This document shows, in pieces, positions 9,728 to 17,113 of a stretch of DNA of 64,000 nt (positions within the stretch are counted from its first letter, which is position 1; each line of letters starts with the position of its first letter). The notes under the pieces are model-generated. The model was not told the DNA's origin and did not search any database. It saw nothing but the letters and a program-made list of their open reading frames with translations. The stretch covers positions 1-64,000 of the forward strand of contig NZ_NFIT01000013.1 of NCBI RefSeq assembly GCF_002159495.1, read 5' to 3'. The stretch comes from Olsenella sp. An293. GTDB taxonomy: Bacteria; Actinomycetota; Coriobacteriia; Coriobacteriales; Atopobiaceae. Made by a program: the position numbers and the translations under genes.

Positions 9728-10411
9728 ATGTTCGACAAGGGGCGCACTAACGCGCGTCTCTCCATCATCGCCGAGCAGTGCGCGAGCGCCGCGCTCGAGG
9801 TCGCAAGGCAGGATTACAGGGAGTACATGGCCGCGCTCAAGCCGGGGCAGACGGTCGAGCCCATGGGCAAGCTCAAGGGCCGCGCGGGCCAGGAACGTCT
9901 CTACGCATCATGCGAGGAGTTCCGCGAGAAGGCCGCCGCCGTCCTCGCTCAGGCGGAGCGCGAGGCGGGCGACGAGATGGCCGAGGCGCCGAGCGCCGCC
10001 GCGCTCGCATACGTTCAGGCGCTCGGGGCGCGCTCGCGCGTCACAAAGACCGAGCTTGAGGCCGCGTTCCGCAACTATGGCGACAACTGGTCGATCTATA
10101 GGACGCTGCGCGACATCGAGGCGCGGCAGGCGCGCGAGGGACACCCGGCGTTCGTCACAGGCATCAGCAGCACGCTCGACGGGGCCATGGAGTACGTGGA
10201 GGACGCCAAGAAGGCGATTGACCGGTTCATCGACGGCGTTCGCTTTCAGGAGTACAAGGACGAGAACGACCTCAAGAGCCGCCTCTCGTTCCTCCAAATG
10301 GCGCTCAACGGCATCGCGGACGGCAACGCCTTCGCCGGAATCGTCGGCGGCATCACGGGCGGCCACGAGGGCGGCGAGCCTTCGGGCGACGGCGCTTCTC
10401 AGGGGGAGTAG
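9728..10411 (+). CDS. Unknown 227-aa helical element protein
   Basis: The protein is highly helical and charged, with no cysteine motif or membrane span, and a Gly-rich C-terminal tail (about residues 200-227). Residues about 104-135 (RSRVTKTELEAAFRNYGDNW) follow the same pattern as residues about 73-103 of the next gene product (NVTPDEVSRALASWGKN): V-T-x-x-E, then A, then G-x-N and R. The two may therefore share a small domain. The helical, soluble character is compatible with a scaffold-like or DNA-binding helper, but no function can be assigned. Confidence 0.65.
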   Translation: MFDKGRTNARLSIIAEQCASAALEVARQDYREYMAALKPGQTVEPMGKLKGRAGQERLYASCEEFREKAAAVLAQAEREAGDEMAEAPSAAALAYVQALGARSRVTKTELEAAFRNYGDNWSIYRTLRDIEARQAREGHPAFVTGISSTLDGAMEYVEDAKKAIDRFIDGVRFQEYKDENDLKSRLSFLQMALNGIADGNAFAGIVGGITGGHEGGEPSGDGASQGE

Positions 10412-10414
10412 CGC

Positions 10415-10972
10415 ATGGAGTTCGAGGACTTCGAGGAGAGCGAGTTCAAGGAGGTCGCGGAGGCCATGTTCTACTGCATGGCCGCCGGTGGCCGAGGCGA
10501 GGACGGCGAGTCGTGGAGTCCGTGGCGCGGCAAGGCCATTGAGGCGTGCGACAGGGCGCTAGAGCGCATCGGCAACGACATGGTTAGGCCCATGAGCGCC
10601 AACGCCGAGCGCTACGTGGCGCTTCTCAGGGAGCGCGAGAACGTGACGCCCGACGAGGTTTCGCGCGCGCTCGCGTCGTGGGGCAAGAACCATCAGGCCG
10701 CGCGCGCCATTATCGACCGGGCGCACGAGCTGGGCTTCAAGGGCTTCGATGCGACGCGCGACGAGCAGCTTTACCACGCCTTCGAGATCATCAAGACCGA
10801 TTGCAAGACCATGAGGTTCAAGGAGGAGTCCGGCAAGGTCGAGGACCGCGAGGGATACAAGCGGCTGGGCGTCGCGCTCAGGGACTGGGCGAACTACCTA
10901 AAGGGCTACGAGTCCATTCTCGGCAACGCCGTGGAGCCGCTGCGCGTGCCGCGCGAGGAGGTGGGCGCGTGA
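10415..10972 (+). CDS. Unknown element protein, related to both neighbours
   Basis: The 185-aa product has AGGGGGAG before its ATG, and its stop overlaps the next start (GTGA). The middle part resembles the preceding protein (V-T-x-x-E ... G-x-N ... R). The C-terminal DWANYLKGYESILGNAVEP resembles the DWANYLTGRDSFMGRACGP of the following protein. The N-terminus also matches the following protein in pattern (FKE..EAMF against FKA..MHMF). It therefore links a small family of proteins produced by duplication. Function unknown. Confidence 0.65.
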   Translation: MEFEDFEESEFKEVAEAMFYCMAAGGRGEDGESWSPWRGKAIEACDRALERIGNDMVRPMSANAERYVALLRERENVTPDEVSRALASWGKNHQAARAIIDRAHELGFKGFDATRDEQLYHAFEIIKTDCKTMRFKEESGKVEDREGYKRLGVALRDWANYLKGYESILGNAVEPLRVPREEVGA

Positions 10973-11328
10973 CGCTGCCGCCCGTAGCCGCCGAGCTAGA
11001 GCCGGACTTCAAGGCCGCTTGTATGCACATGTTCGAGGCCGCCCGCGCGGCGTGCCGTGGCGAGGCTGCGGACAGGCTCAGGGCCGCCGCCGTCGAGACG
11101 TGCGAGGCGGCCGCCGAGTACGCCGAGGGGCAGGGCGACCACGCGACCGCCGGGGCGTTCCGGCGCATCGCCGGTGAGTGCGGGAGCCTGCCGCTAGATC
11201 GCGGGGAGCTTGCTACCTACGCGCTCCTCAAGACGGCTGCCCACGACTGGGCGAACTACCTCACGGGGCGAGACAGCTTCATGGGCCGCGCGTGCGGCCC
11301 CATCGGGAAGGGGGCGGACAATGGCTAG
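10969..11328 (+). CDS. Unknown element protein, shorter relative of the preceding gene
   Basis: The GTG start at 10969 overlaps the upstream stop. The 119-aa protein matches the ends of the preceding product (FKAACMHMF near the start, DWANYL-G-x-S-x-x-G-x-A-x-x-P near the end) but lacks its middle V-T-x-x-E segment. It looks like a tandem duplicate with an internal deletion, or the reverse. It is Ala-rich and helical with no known domain. Confidence 0.6.
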   Translation: MTLPPVAAELEPDFKAACMHMFEAARAACRGEAADRLRAAAVETCEAAAEYAEGQGDHATAGAFRRIAGECGSLPLDRGELATYALLKTAAHDWANYLTGRDSFMGRACGPIGKGADNG

Positions 11329-11731
11329 GAGCGTTGAGCACGAGTGCGGCGGGAACTGGGAAGCCGCAAGGCGCGCCCTCTCGCTGGTGAAGCGCGCCCT
11401 AACGGACTTCGCCGCGAGCTTCGACGCGCTGGGCGAGCGGCACGAGGAGGAGCGCGCCGCCGTGGCTCAGGTCGCCTACGGTCGCCTTGACACCGCGTGC
11501 CGCCTGCTCAGGGAGGAGGGCGGCGAGGACTTCGACGCCGAGGCGGTGACCGAACCCGCGCGGCGCTTCGTGGGCGACGTGGAGGGCTACGCGATGGGCG
11601 CGCCGTACAGCGTGGAGGGCGCGGCCCTGCTCGCGCTGGCAAAGACGGACGCGCTTCTCCACGAGGCGTGGAGGTTCGTCCCCTACAGGTTCAGCCCTGA
11701 GCCGTGCCCGACGCCTAGCGAGGTCGCCTAG
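11321..11731 (+). CDS. Unknown 136-aa element protein
   Basis: The ATG lies 8 bp inside the upstream gene, a coupling seen throughout this operon. The protein is helical, with an EEERAAVAQ segment and a C-terminal aromatic stretch (WRFVPYRF). No family is recognised. It is the last of the small unknowns before the HNH-terminase module, which starts two bases after its stop. Confidence 0.6.
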   Translation: MARSVEHECGGNWEAARRALSLVKRALTDFAASFDALGERHEEERAAVAQVAYGRLDTACRLLREEGGEDFDAEAVTEPARRFVGDVEGYAMGAPYSVEGAALLALAKTDALLHEAWRFVPYRFSPEPCPTPSEVA

Positions 11732-11732
11732 C

Positions 11733-12071
11733 ATGGGCGGCCACAACCCGCGCGTATCCAACGGCACGAGGCGGCGCGACCTGAGAAGGCGCGTCGCTTC
11801 AATGGGTCTGCCCTGCGCCCTGTGCGGCGCGCCCATAGACTACTCGCTTCCCGCCGGTCATCCCATGAGCTTCGAGCTTGACGAGATCGTTCCGGTCAGC
11901 CGCTTCGAGGAGGGCGGCTACGCATCGGCCACGGCCTGCGCGCTCGACCCGCGCAACGTGCGTCCGGTGCATCGACAACGAATCTGCAACCAGAAGCGGG
12001 GCAACGGGCTTCGCAAGAGCAAGGGCGAGAAGCGAGAGCAAAAGCCATTGAAGCACTCGCGGGCTTGGTGA
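11733..12071 (+). CDS. HNH endonuclease next to terminase genes
   Basis: The 112-aa protein has the HNH beta-beta-alpha fold pattern: Cys28-x-x-Cys31, then FELDEIVPVSR, DPRNVRPVH with His80, and ICNQKRGN. Small HNH proteins encoded just before terS/terL take part with the terminase in cutting phage DNA at cos during packaging in HK97-like phages. The usual DH of the first motif reads Asp50-Glu51 here, which may be a family variant. It starts two bases after the preceding gene, and about 100 bp follow before terS. Confidence 0.85.
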   Translation: MGGHNPRVSNGTRRRDLRRRVASMGLPCALCGAPIDYSLPAGHPMSFELDEIVPVSRFEEGGYASATACALDPRNVRPVHRQRICNQKRGNGLRKSKGEKREQKPLKHSRAW

Positions 12072-12177
12072 GGGTGTGGGGGGCTTGCCCTCCCAAGGCC
12101 GACGGCACGCCCGGCGGCGCATAGCGCTGCCCCCCCGCTAGTTCCGTTTCCGTCAGTGATAGGAGGTTTTTCCCACC

Positions 12178-12408
12178 ATGGGAAAGCTTGTTTCAGCAGC
12201 TAAGAGGGGCAGAAAGCGCGACATGCTGGTTGCCCTGCGCGACGAGATCGCGGAGCAGATAGAGGCCACGAGCAGCGGGCGCGACATGGCGGCCCTGAGC
12301 AAGCGCCTTATCGAGGTCGTGGAGCAGATAGAGGACATGGACGCCGCCACGGCGCAGACGGCGAACCCGCTGCAAGCCGCCCGGAAGGCCGTGGCCGATG
12401 GCGACTAG
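12178..12408 (+). CDS. Terminase small subunit-like protein
   Basis: The 76-aa protein has the short helical form of actinophage TerS-like proteins: a basic start (GKLVSAAKRGRKRDMLVALR), then an amphipathic segment (RDMAALSKRLIEVVEQIEDM). It is preceded by AGGAGG and overlaps the start of terL by 11 bp. Small terminase subunits recognise the packaging site and load DNA onto TerL. The call depends mainly on position between HNH and terL and on size, since TerS sequences diverge strongly. Confidence 0.65.
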   Translation: MGKLVSAAKRGRKRDMLVALRDEIAEQIEATSSGRDMAALSKRLIEVVEQIEDMDAATAQTANPLQAARKAVADGD

Positions 12409-13849
12409 GTACGGCAGGCAGGAGCCTACGTTCGAGGTCGTGGGCGGCTTCTCCTCCTCTAGGGGAGGCGAGGCCGTGGGGCTGTTCGAGAGCTACGGCG
12501 TGCGCTTCATGCCGTGGCAGGCGCGCCAGTTGGAGCTTTACCTAGCCCGCGACGGCGCGGGGCGCGCGGCCTCTAAGACCATCGGCCTGAGCGTCCCGAG
12601 GCAGAACGGGAAGAGCTACGCCGCCCGCTTTTACGCGGTCTGGTGCGCCGCCGTCGAGGGCAGGGCCGTGCTCTACACGGCCCACCACGGCGTCACCACG
12701 CGGGAGATGTTCAAGCGCATCAAGAGCTTCGCGGAGGGTACGCCGGACTTCGCCGCCGAGCTTGCGCACAACGGCGTGAAGCAGGCGCAGGGGAACGAGG
12801 CGGTCTACTTCGCAAACGGTGGGTTCATCGAGTTCAACACGCGCACGACCTCCGTTTCGAGGGGCAAGACGTATGACGTTATCGTGGTTGACGAGGCGCA
12901 GACGTTGGACGATTTGGAGGCGTCCGCCTTGCAGCCCACGACGCTCGCCACGGACAGCGGCGACCCCCAGATGATCTACATAGGCACGCCCCCAGACCCC
13001 AAGTGCAAGGGAACCGTTTTCCGCGACCTCCACAGGAAGGCCCACGCGGGGGAGCTGGGCGGCGGCTGGTGGCTCGAATGGGCGGCCACGGAGATAGGCG
13101 ACCCCCACGACGCGGGGCGCTGGTACGAGTGCTGCCCCGCCATGGGGTACCGAATCAGGGAGGACGTTATGGCCGACGCGGCGGACAAGACGGCGGCGGA
13201 CAGCTTCGCGCGGGAGTACCTAGGCTGGTGGGGCGCGGAGGTCGGCGTCCTACAGCACGTCATAGACCGCAGGTCGTGGGACCTGTGCGAGACGGACGAG
13301 CCGCCGGAGGGCGGGCTTCTCACGGTCGGCGTGAAGTTCAGCCCGGACGGCACGCGCGGGGCGCTGGCCGTGTGCCTGCGGCCCATGGACGAGCGCTTCA
13401 GGGCGACCGGTGAGCCGCCATACGTCGAGGTCATAGACGTTAGGCCGCTATCCCACGGCGTCTCATGGTTCGCCAAGTGGGTTCTAGACCGGAAAGACAA
13501 GGTCGCCGCCGTCGCCGTTGACGGCAAGGCGGGTTCCGGCGTCCTCATTCAAAAGCTGGTGGACGGCGGCCTCGCCAAGGGGAAGATAGTCACGCCGAGC
13601 GCCGGGGACGCCGCCACGGCGAACGCCATGATCGTTGACGCCGTGAGGGAGAGCGCCCTAACGCACTACGGGCAGGAGCAGCTAACCGAGTCCGCAACCG
13701 AGACGGTCAGGCGAAAGCTGGGTAAGGACGGCTTCGGCTTCGAGGACACCGAGAAGGCGGACGCGACCCTCATTGAGGCGTGCGCCCTCGCGTACTGGCA
13801 GGCCATGACAACCAAGAGGCGACCGGGGCGAAAGGCCGTCGTGTACTAG
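12398..13849 (+). CDS. Terminase large subunit (packaging ATPase-nuclease)
   Basis: The 483-aa protein has both TerL domains. The ATPase shows Walker A VPRQNGKS (residues 66-73, Lys72), Walker B VIVVDEAQ (Asp165, Glu166) and the coupling-like IGTPPDP. A C-terminal RNase H-like nuclease starts near residue 305 (LLTVGVKFSPDG), with later acidic positions in VAVDGKAG and MIVDAV. TerL pumps DNA into procapsids through a portal and cuts it. No portal, protease or capsid gene follows, so a helper must supply the procapsid. The first nuclease motif reads GVKFS rather than G-V-D; whether this is normal for the subfamily needs an alignment. Confidence 0.9.
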   Translation: MATRYGRQEPTFEVVGGFSSSRGGEAVGLFESYGVRFMPWQARQLELYLARDGAGRAASKTIGLSVPRQNGKSYAARFYAVWCAAVEGRAVLYTAHHGVTTREMFKRIKSFAEGTPDFAAELAHNGVKQAQGNEAVYFANGGFIEFNTRTTSVSRGKTYDVIVVDEAQTLDDLEASALQPTTLATDSGDPQMIYIGTPPDPKCKGTVFRDLHRKAHAGELGGGWWLEWAATEIGDPHDAGRWYECCPAMGYRIREDVMADAADKTAADSFAREYLGWWGAEVGVLQHVIDRRSWDLCETDEPPEGGLLTVGVKFSPDGTRGALAVCLRPMDERFRATGEPPYVEVIDVRPLSHGVSWFAKWVLDRKDKVAAVAVDGKAGSGVLIQKLVDGGLAKGKIVTPSAGDAATANAMIVDAVRESALTHYGQEQLTESATETVRRKLGKDGFGFEDTEKADATLIEACALAYWQAMTTKRRPGRKAVVY

Positions 13850-13988
13850 CGACCATCGGGCGAGCAGACGCCGCATAACGGCTCAGGGCCGCCGTGGGGC
13901 GTCCTTCTCTCGTTCCCGGCACTTCGGGTACCGAGGCGCTGGGAACGGGCCTAGAAACGGCGCTCAGAGGCTCAGAGAGGGGCGAGGC

Positions 13989-14171
13989 GTGGGCAAGGAC
14001 TACGCGACCATGAGCACGGAGGCGCTGCAACGCCGCAACTGCTTCCTCATAGGCAAGCTGGGCAGGGCGCGTCGCGGCAAGCTCGAAGCACCGCCAGAGA
14101 AGGTGGAGGCGTGGCGGCGCGAGTTTGACGAGGTGACGGAGGAGCTGTTGCGCAGGGCGCGCAGGGGATAG
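13989..14171 (+). CDS. Unknown 60-aa protein at the right end
   Basis: The GTG start follows GGGGCGAGG. The protein is strongly basic and helical (RRGKLEAPPEKVEAW, then EELLRRARRG). No domain is recognised. It is the last gene before the right att site, 139 bp after terL. A head-tail or packaging helper is possible from position, but a spurious ORF cannot be excluded. Confidence 0.45.
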   Translation: MGKDYATMSTEALQRRNCFLIGKLGRARRGKLEAPPEKVEAWRREFDEVTEELLRRARRG

Positions 14172-14303
14172 GGGGAGTCTAAAAGTCCGGGCCATGCCCG
14201 CGTGCGAGTCCGCCCCGTCTGCAATATCTCCCTCTCCCCTGACGCGACGGGGGGAGGTGCGAACGGGCGACGTGCGTCTATCGCTGAGGTCAATCACGCC
14301 TAT

Positions 14304-14335
14304 ATTGCGCATTTTTTGCGCATCGTCATTGCGCA
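14304..14335. promoter_or_regulatory. Integrase arm-type binding sites, right end
   Basis: ATTGCGCA occurs at 14304 and 14328, with the variant TTTGCGCA at 14315, spaced 11 and 13 bp. The trio mirrors the left-end set at 1920-1950. The repeats are absent from the rest of the element as far as I can see. This supports a two-armed integration complex. Confidence 0.65.
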
Positions 14336-14345
14336 TAAAATTGAT

Positions 14346-14384
14346 AAAAGAAAACAGGTCAAACCATTTTGTAGGTTTGACCTG
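14346..14384 (-). terminator. Element-borne terminator for the tRNA-Pro/tRNA-Gly transcript
   Basis: Arms CAGGTCAAACC (14355-14365) and GGTTTGACCTG (14374-14384) are perfectly complementary over 11 bp with an 8-nt loop. On the minus strand they are followed by GTTTTCTTTT. The hairpin lies 11 bp beyond the tRNA-Gly CCA, inside the element, and so replaces the chromosomal terminator displaced by integration. Confidence 0.8.
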
Positions 14385-14394
14385 CCGTTTTGTC

Positions 14395-14468
<74 letters not shown>

Positions 14469-14473
14469 GTGCG

Positions 14474-14550
14474 TGGTCGGGGCGACTGGATTCGAACCAG
14501 CGACCCTCTGCTCCCAAAGCAGATGCGCTACCAAGCTGCGCCACGCCCCG
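14474..14550 (-). tRNA. tRNA-Pro (anticodon TGG)
   Basis: The 77-nt cloverleaf has acceptor CGGGGCG with CGCCCCG, anticodon loop TTTGGGA giving TGG, T-loop TTCGAAT, discriminator A and encoded CCA. It is the first gene of a two-tRNA transcript with tRNA-Gly. Confidence 0.97.
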
Positions 14551-14563
14551 GTCGCAAGTGCTA

Positions 14564-14592
14564 AGTATAGGCGAGCGTCGCCGGTCGGGCAA
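14564..14592 (-). promoter_or_regulatory. Promoter of the tRNA-Pro/tRNA-Gly operon
   Basis: On the minus strand TTGCCC (14592-14587) and TATACT (14569-14564) are separated by exactly 17 bp, a strong housekeeping sigma-factor promoter. It is about 14 bp upstream of the tRNA-Pro 5' end. A REP palindrome abuts the -35 box. Confidence 0.8.
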
Positions 14593-14593
14593 T

Positions 14594-14624
14594 CTGTTAA
14601 TTGGGGACTGTCCCCAATTTACAG
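14594..14624. repeat. REP palindrome (31 bp, one mismatch)
   Basis: CTGTTAATTGGGGAC and its inverted copy (one base changed, TTTACAG instead of TTAACAG) surround a single central base. The same 31-bp unit is perfect at 26669-26699 and 57798-57828. It begins two bases from the -35 box of the tRNA promoter. Confidence 0.85.
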
Positions 14625-14693
14625 ACGCAAGACAAGGCGTCTGAGCCTCCCGCACAAGGGTATAAAGCACAGTAACCGCAGGAAGGAGGCAAG

Positions 14694-15155
14694 ATGGACG
14701 GCCAGTTTCTCGTCGACTCCCTTGCGATGCTGTGGGTCCCGGCGATCGTCATCCTCATGCTGAGCACGATCGCCGGCAGGTGGGTCGTCCTCGGGAAGAT
14801 GGGCAGGCGGCGCTGGGCCGCCATCATCCCGGTCTTCTCGACCTGGGAGGTCTGCTCGGGCGACTCAGGCAATCGCGCCCTGTGCGTGGTCGCGTCCATC
14901 GCGAGCGCCGCCCAGCTCCTCTCGGTCCTTCTCGGCCTGGGGCGCTACTACGAGTCGCAGTGGCTCGCGGCGCTTTTCCTCGCGCTCTGGTTCGTGACGC
15001 AGCTCGTGGTGAGCGAGCGTCTGGCGCGCGCCTTTGGAGCGGCGCCAAGCTATGCCTATGCGGTCGGCCTCGTCCTTCTCCCCTACGTGGGCTATCCCCT
15101 CCTCGTCGCGGAGAACAAGGTCTATCTTGGGCCAGTTGACGGCGCTTCGGCCTAG
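14694..15155 (+). CDS. Small integral membrane protein (DUF5684-like)
   Basis: The 153-aa protein has about four membrane segments (residues about 10-28, 58-80, 88-108, 120-140) separated by short loops. The first loop, RRRWAAIIPVFSTWEVC, resembles the W-A-x-I-P-x-x-x-x-W motif of the DUF5684 family, whose function is unknown. AGGAGG precedes the ATG. It stands between the tRNA promoter region and a lipid-kinase gene transcribed the same way with a 62-bp gap. Confidence 0.7.
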   Translation: MDGQFLVDSLAMLWVPAIVILMLSTIAGRWVVLGKMGRRRWAAIIPVFSTWEVCSGDSGNRALCVVASIASAAQLLSVLLGLGRYYESQWLAALFLALWFVTQLVVSERLARAFGAAPSYAYAVGLVLLPYVGYPLLVAENKVYLGPVDGASA

Positions 15156-15217
15156 TGCCGGACTCGACGCCGCGTGACGTACAATCGAGGCGAGAAGAAC
15201 CTCGAGAAGGGTCCCGC

Positions 15218-16141
15218 ATGGCCGAATCGCCGCTCGGACGCACGCTCCTGATCGCCAACCCCGCCGCCCACAGCGGCAAGGGCGCCGCGGGTGCCGACTT
15301 TGCGCGGCATTTTCTCAACAGCTTTTCCTCCGCGACGCGCGGCTACGAGGTTCGCCTCACCGAGGGGCCCGGGGACGCCGTCGACATCGCCGCGGGGGCG
15401 GCGGGGTTTGACACGGTCCTCGCGCTCGGCGGCGACGGCGTCATCCACGAGGTCGTGAACGGCCTCATGGGGCTGCCCACCCAGAGGCGCCCTCAGCTCG
15501 GCGTCATCCCGCTCGGCTCCGGCAACGACTACGCGCGGACGCTCGACATGCCCAAAAACGACGTCGAGGGCGCCTTCGTGCGTCTCGTCCGCGGGCGGGC
15601 GCGCGAGCTGGAGGTCGGGCGCGTCAACGGCACTCACTTCATGGAGACGCTCTCCTTTGGCCTCGACGCCGCGATCGCGATCGACACGACCGAGCGGCGC
15701 GCCGCCGAGACCTCACAAGAGGGCGAGGCGCTCTTCATCACCTCCGGCCTCAAGGTCATCTCTCGCGCGCACGCGGGCTATCCCTGCACCGCGCGCTTTG
15801 ACGATGACGAGCCACTCGCCCTCAGCGCGCTCATCTTCGCCGTGCAGGTGGGGCCGACCTATGGCGGCGGATTCAGGGTCTGCCCCGACGCAGATCCCCG
15901 TGACGGCCTGCTCGACGTGTGCTACAACGTGCGGCGCCCCTCGATCCCCCACTTCCTGGCGCTCTTTGGGCTGGCTCGCTGGGGCAGGCACGCGCTCACC
16001 GGTGCGGTCAGGATGCGGCGCTTCCGTCACGCGACCGTCGACTTCTCAGCAGAGCCGCCCTGTCAGGTCGACGGCGAGCGGCTCGTGGGCACGCATTTCG
16101 AGATCGACGTCATCCCCCACGCCCTCCGCGTCGTCTGCTAA
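15218..16141 (+). CDS. Diacylglycerol kinase-family lipid kinase
   Basis: The 307-aa product matches the DagK/YegS family, which phosphorylates diacylglycerol or related lipids at the inner face of the membrane. Diagnostic motifs are the N-terminal LLIANPAAHSGKG, the nucleotide-binding LGGDGVIHEVVNGL (about residues 74-87) and PLGSGNDYAR, followed by the beta-rich C-terminal domain with QVDGE. The ATG at 15218 is chosen for its GAGAAGGG upstream; a longer version starts upstream without an RBS. The true substrate is unknown. Recycling of diacylglycerol from lipoteichoic-acid synthesis is a family-based possibility. Confidence 0.85.
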   Translation: MAESPLGRTLLIANPAAHSGKGAAGADFARHFLNSFSSATRGYEVRLTEGPGDAVDIAAGAAGFDTVLALGGDGVIHEVVNGLMGLPTQRRPQLGVIPLGSGNDYARTLDMPKNDVEGAFVRLVRGRARELEVGRVNGTHFMETLSFGLDAAIAIDTTERRAAETSQEGEALFITSGLKVISRAHAGYPCTARFDDDEPLALSALIFAVQVGPTYGGGFRVCPDADPRDGLLDVCYNVRRPSIPHFLALFGLARWGRHALTGAVRMRRFRHATVDFSAEPPCQVDGERLVGTHFEIDVIPHALRVVC

Positions 16142-16154
16142 TCCGACCAGCACG

Positions 16155-16199
16155 TTGGGGACAGTCCCCAATTTGCTGCACGTTGGGGACTGTCCCCAA
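16155..16199. repeat. REP pair at the 3' side of the RAYT gene
   Basis: Two palindromic cores lie at 16155-16171 (TTGGGGACAGTCCCCAA) and 16183-16199 (TTGGGGACTGTCCCCAA), linked by a GCTGCACG-type spacer. The pair is the reverse complement in arrangement of the pair at 17062-17106, so the transposase gene lies between inverted REP pairs. Confidence 0.85.
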
Positions 16200-16200
16200 T

Positions 16201-16956
16201 TCACACACAATTTTGATGTATTGCCTTTTCGATGACATAGCGGCCGAGCCCCGTTAGCCTCCCAATCTGCTTCAGAGAGAGGCCCGCCTCGGCGAGACGG
16301 TGCAGATGGGTCGCACGCCTCTGCGGTTCCATCGTCTTCAGGCTATCGAGAGACTCCGGCCAGATCGCAGCGGCTGCCGCTTCGATCGCGTCCTCGTCCG
16401 GAACTCTCACCGAAGTCCTCGGGTAATAAGGGGCGGCTTCAGGGTCATCGATAAACCGGCAGAATCCGGGCACGCCTCCGACCATTTCCAGAATCAGGCC
16501 CGTCTCGGATATATCTGGGGTTCCGAGGTACTCGGAATAGCTGCTCCACCTATATGCGCCGGGTTCCGACAGCCCCGCCTTGCTCGGATTGCAGATGATG
16601 TACCTCATCGTCACGAGCAGCTGTTCGTCTGACTGAACGGCGACGCTCGTGAAGCGCGACGAAAACACATGGCCCACGTGCCCCCAACGATCATTGAAAT
16701 GACGCGCGTACGTTGTCGTCACGAGGTGCACGAAAGAACTCAGCTCCCCCTTTGAATCGTCCACAAGAAGGTGCACGTGGTTGCTCATGAGGCACCATGC
16801 CAAGACAGAAACCGAGTACTTCTCCCGCGCGCGTCTCAGCACCTGAAGGAACGCCTCATAGTCGGCGTCGTCCTCGAAGATGACCTGGTTTCCCGCGCCT
16901 TTCATGATGATGTGGTAAAACCCCAGCTCCGACAGCTTCCTCGGTCCCCTCGGCAT
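16201..16956 (-). CDS. REP-associated tyrosine transposase (Y1_Tnp, RAYT)
   Basis: The 251-aa single-domain HUH endonuclease has the paired histidines in MSNHVHLLVD (His60, His62) and the catalytic tyrosine candidate Tyr83 in TTTYARHFN. A C-terminal helix-turn-helix-like tail is present (LSLKQIGRLTGLGRYVIEKA). RAYTs nick and move REP sequences but are usually single-copy and do not form classical IS ends. The ATG at 16956 follows GGGGGAG; an upstream in-frame ATG adds residues of no family likeness. REP pairs flank it in opposite orientation and its stop codon merges into one of them. Related REPs occur elsewhere in the window. Confidence 0.9.
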   Translation of the reverse strand: MPRGPRKLSELGFYHIIMKGAGNQVIFEDDADYEAFLQVLRRAREKYSVSVLAWCLMSNHVHLLVDDSKGELSSFVHLVTTTYARHFNDRWGHVGHVFSSRFTSVAVQSDEQLLVTMRYIICNPSKAGLSEPGAYRWSSYSEYLGTPDISETGLILEMVGGVPGFCRFIDDPEAAPYYPRTSVRVPDEDAIEAAAAAIWPESLDSLKTMEPQRRATHLHRLAEAGLSLKQIGRLTGLGRYVIEKAIHQNCV

Positions 16957-17061
16957 GTCTCCCCCAATCGACAGCGTGCGGAGATTCATACCCAACCCGG
17001 CGAGCACAAAACGATGCCGCCCGCCGGCGGTTCGGCGAGCGGCATCAAACTTTTGTGTTAA

Positions 17062-17106
17062 TTGGGGACTGTCCCCAACGTGCAGCAAATTGGGGACTGT
17101 CCCCAA
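17062..17106. repeat. REP pair at the 5' side of the RAYT gene
   Basis: Cores TTGGGGACTGTCCCCAA lie at 17062-17078 and 17090-17106, each followed by CGTGCAG. The second ends 7 bp before the ptsI stop codon, so the pair also lies in the ptsI terminator position, where the palindromes could end transcription. Confidence 0.85.
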
Positions 17107-17113
17107 CGTGCAG

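Noticed and set aside
12398-13849. Transposase or chromosomal helicase instead of terminase.
   Set aside because: The Walker A variant, Walker B DEAQ, RNase H-like tail and HNH/TerS context fit only a phage large terminase.
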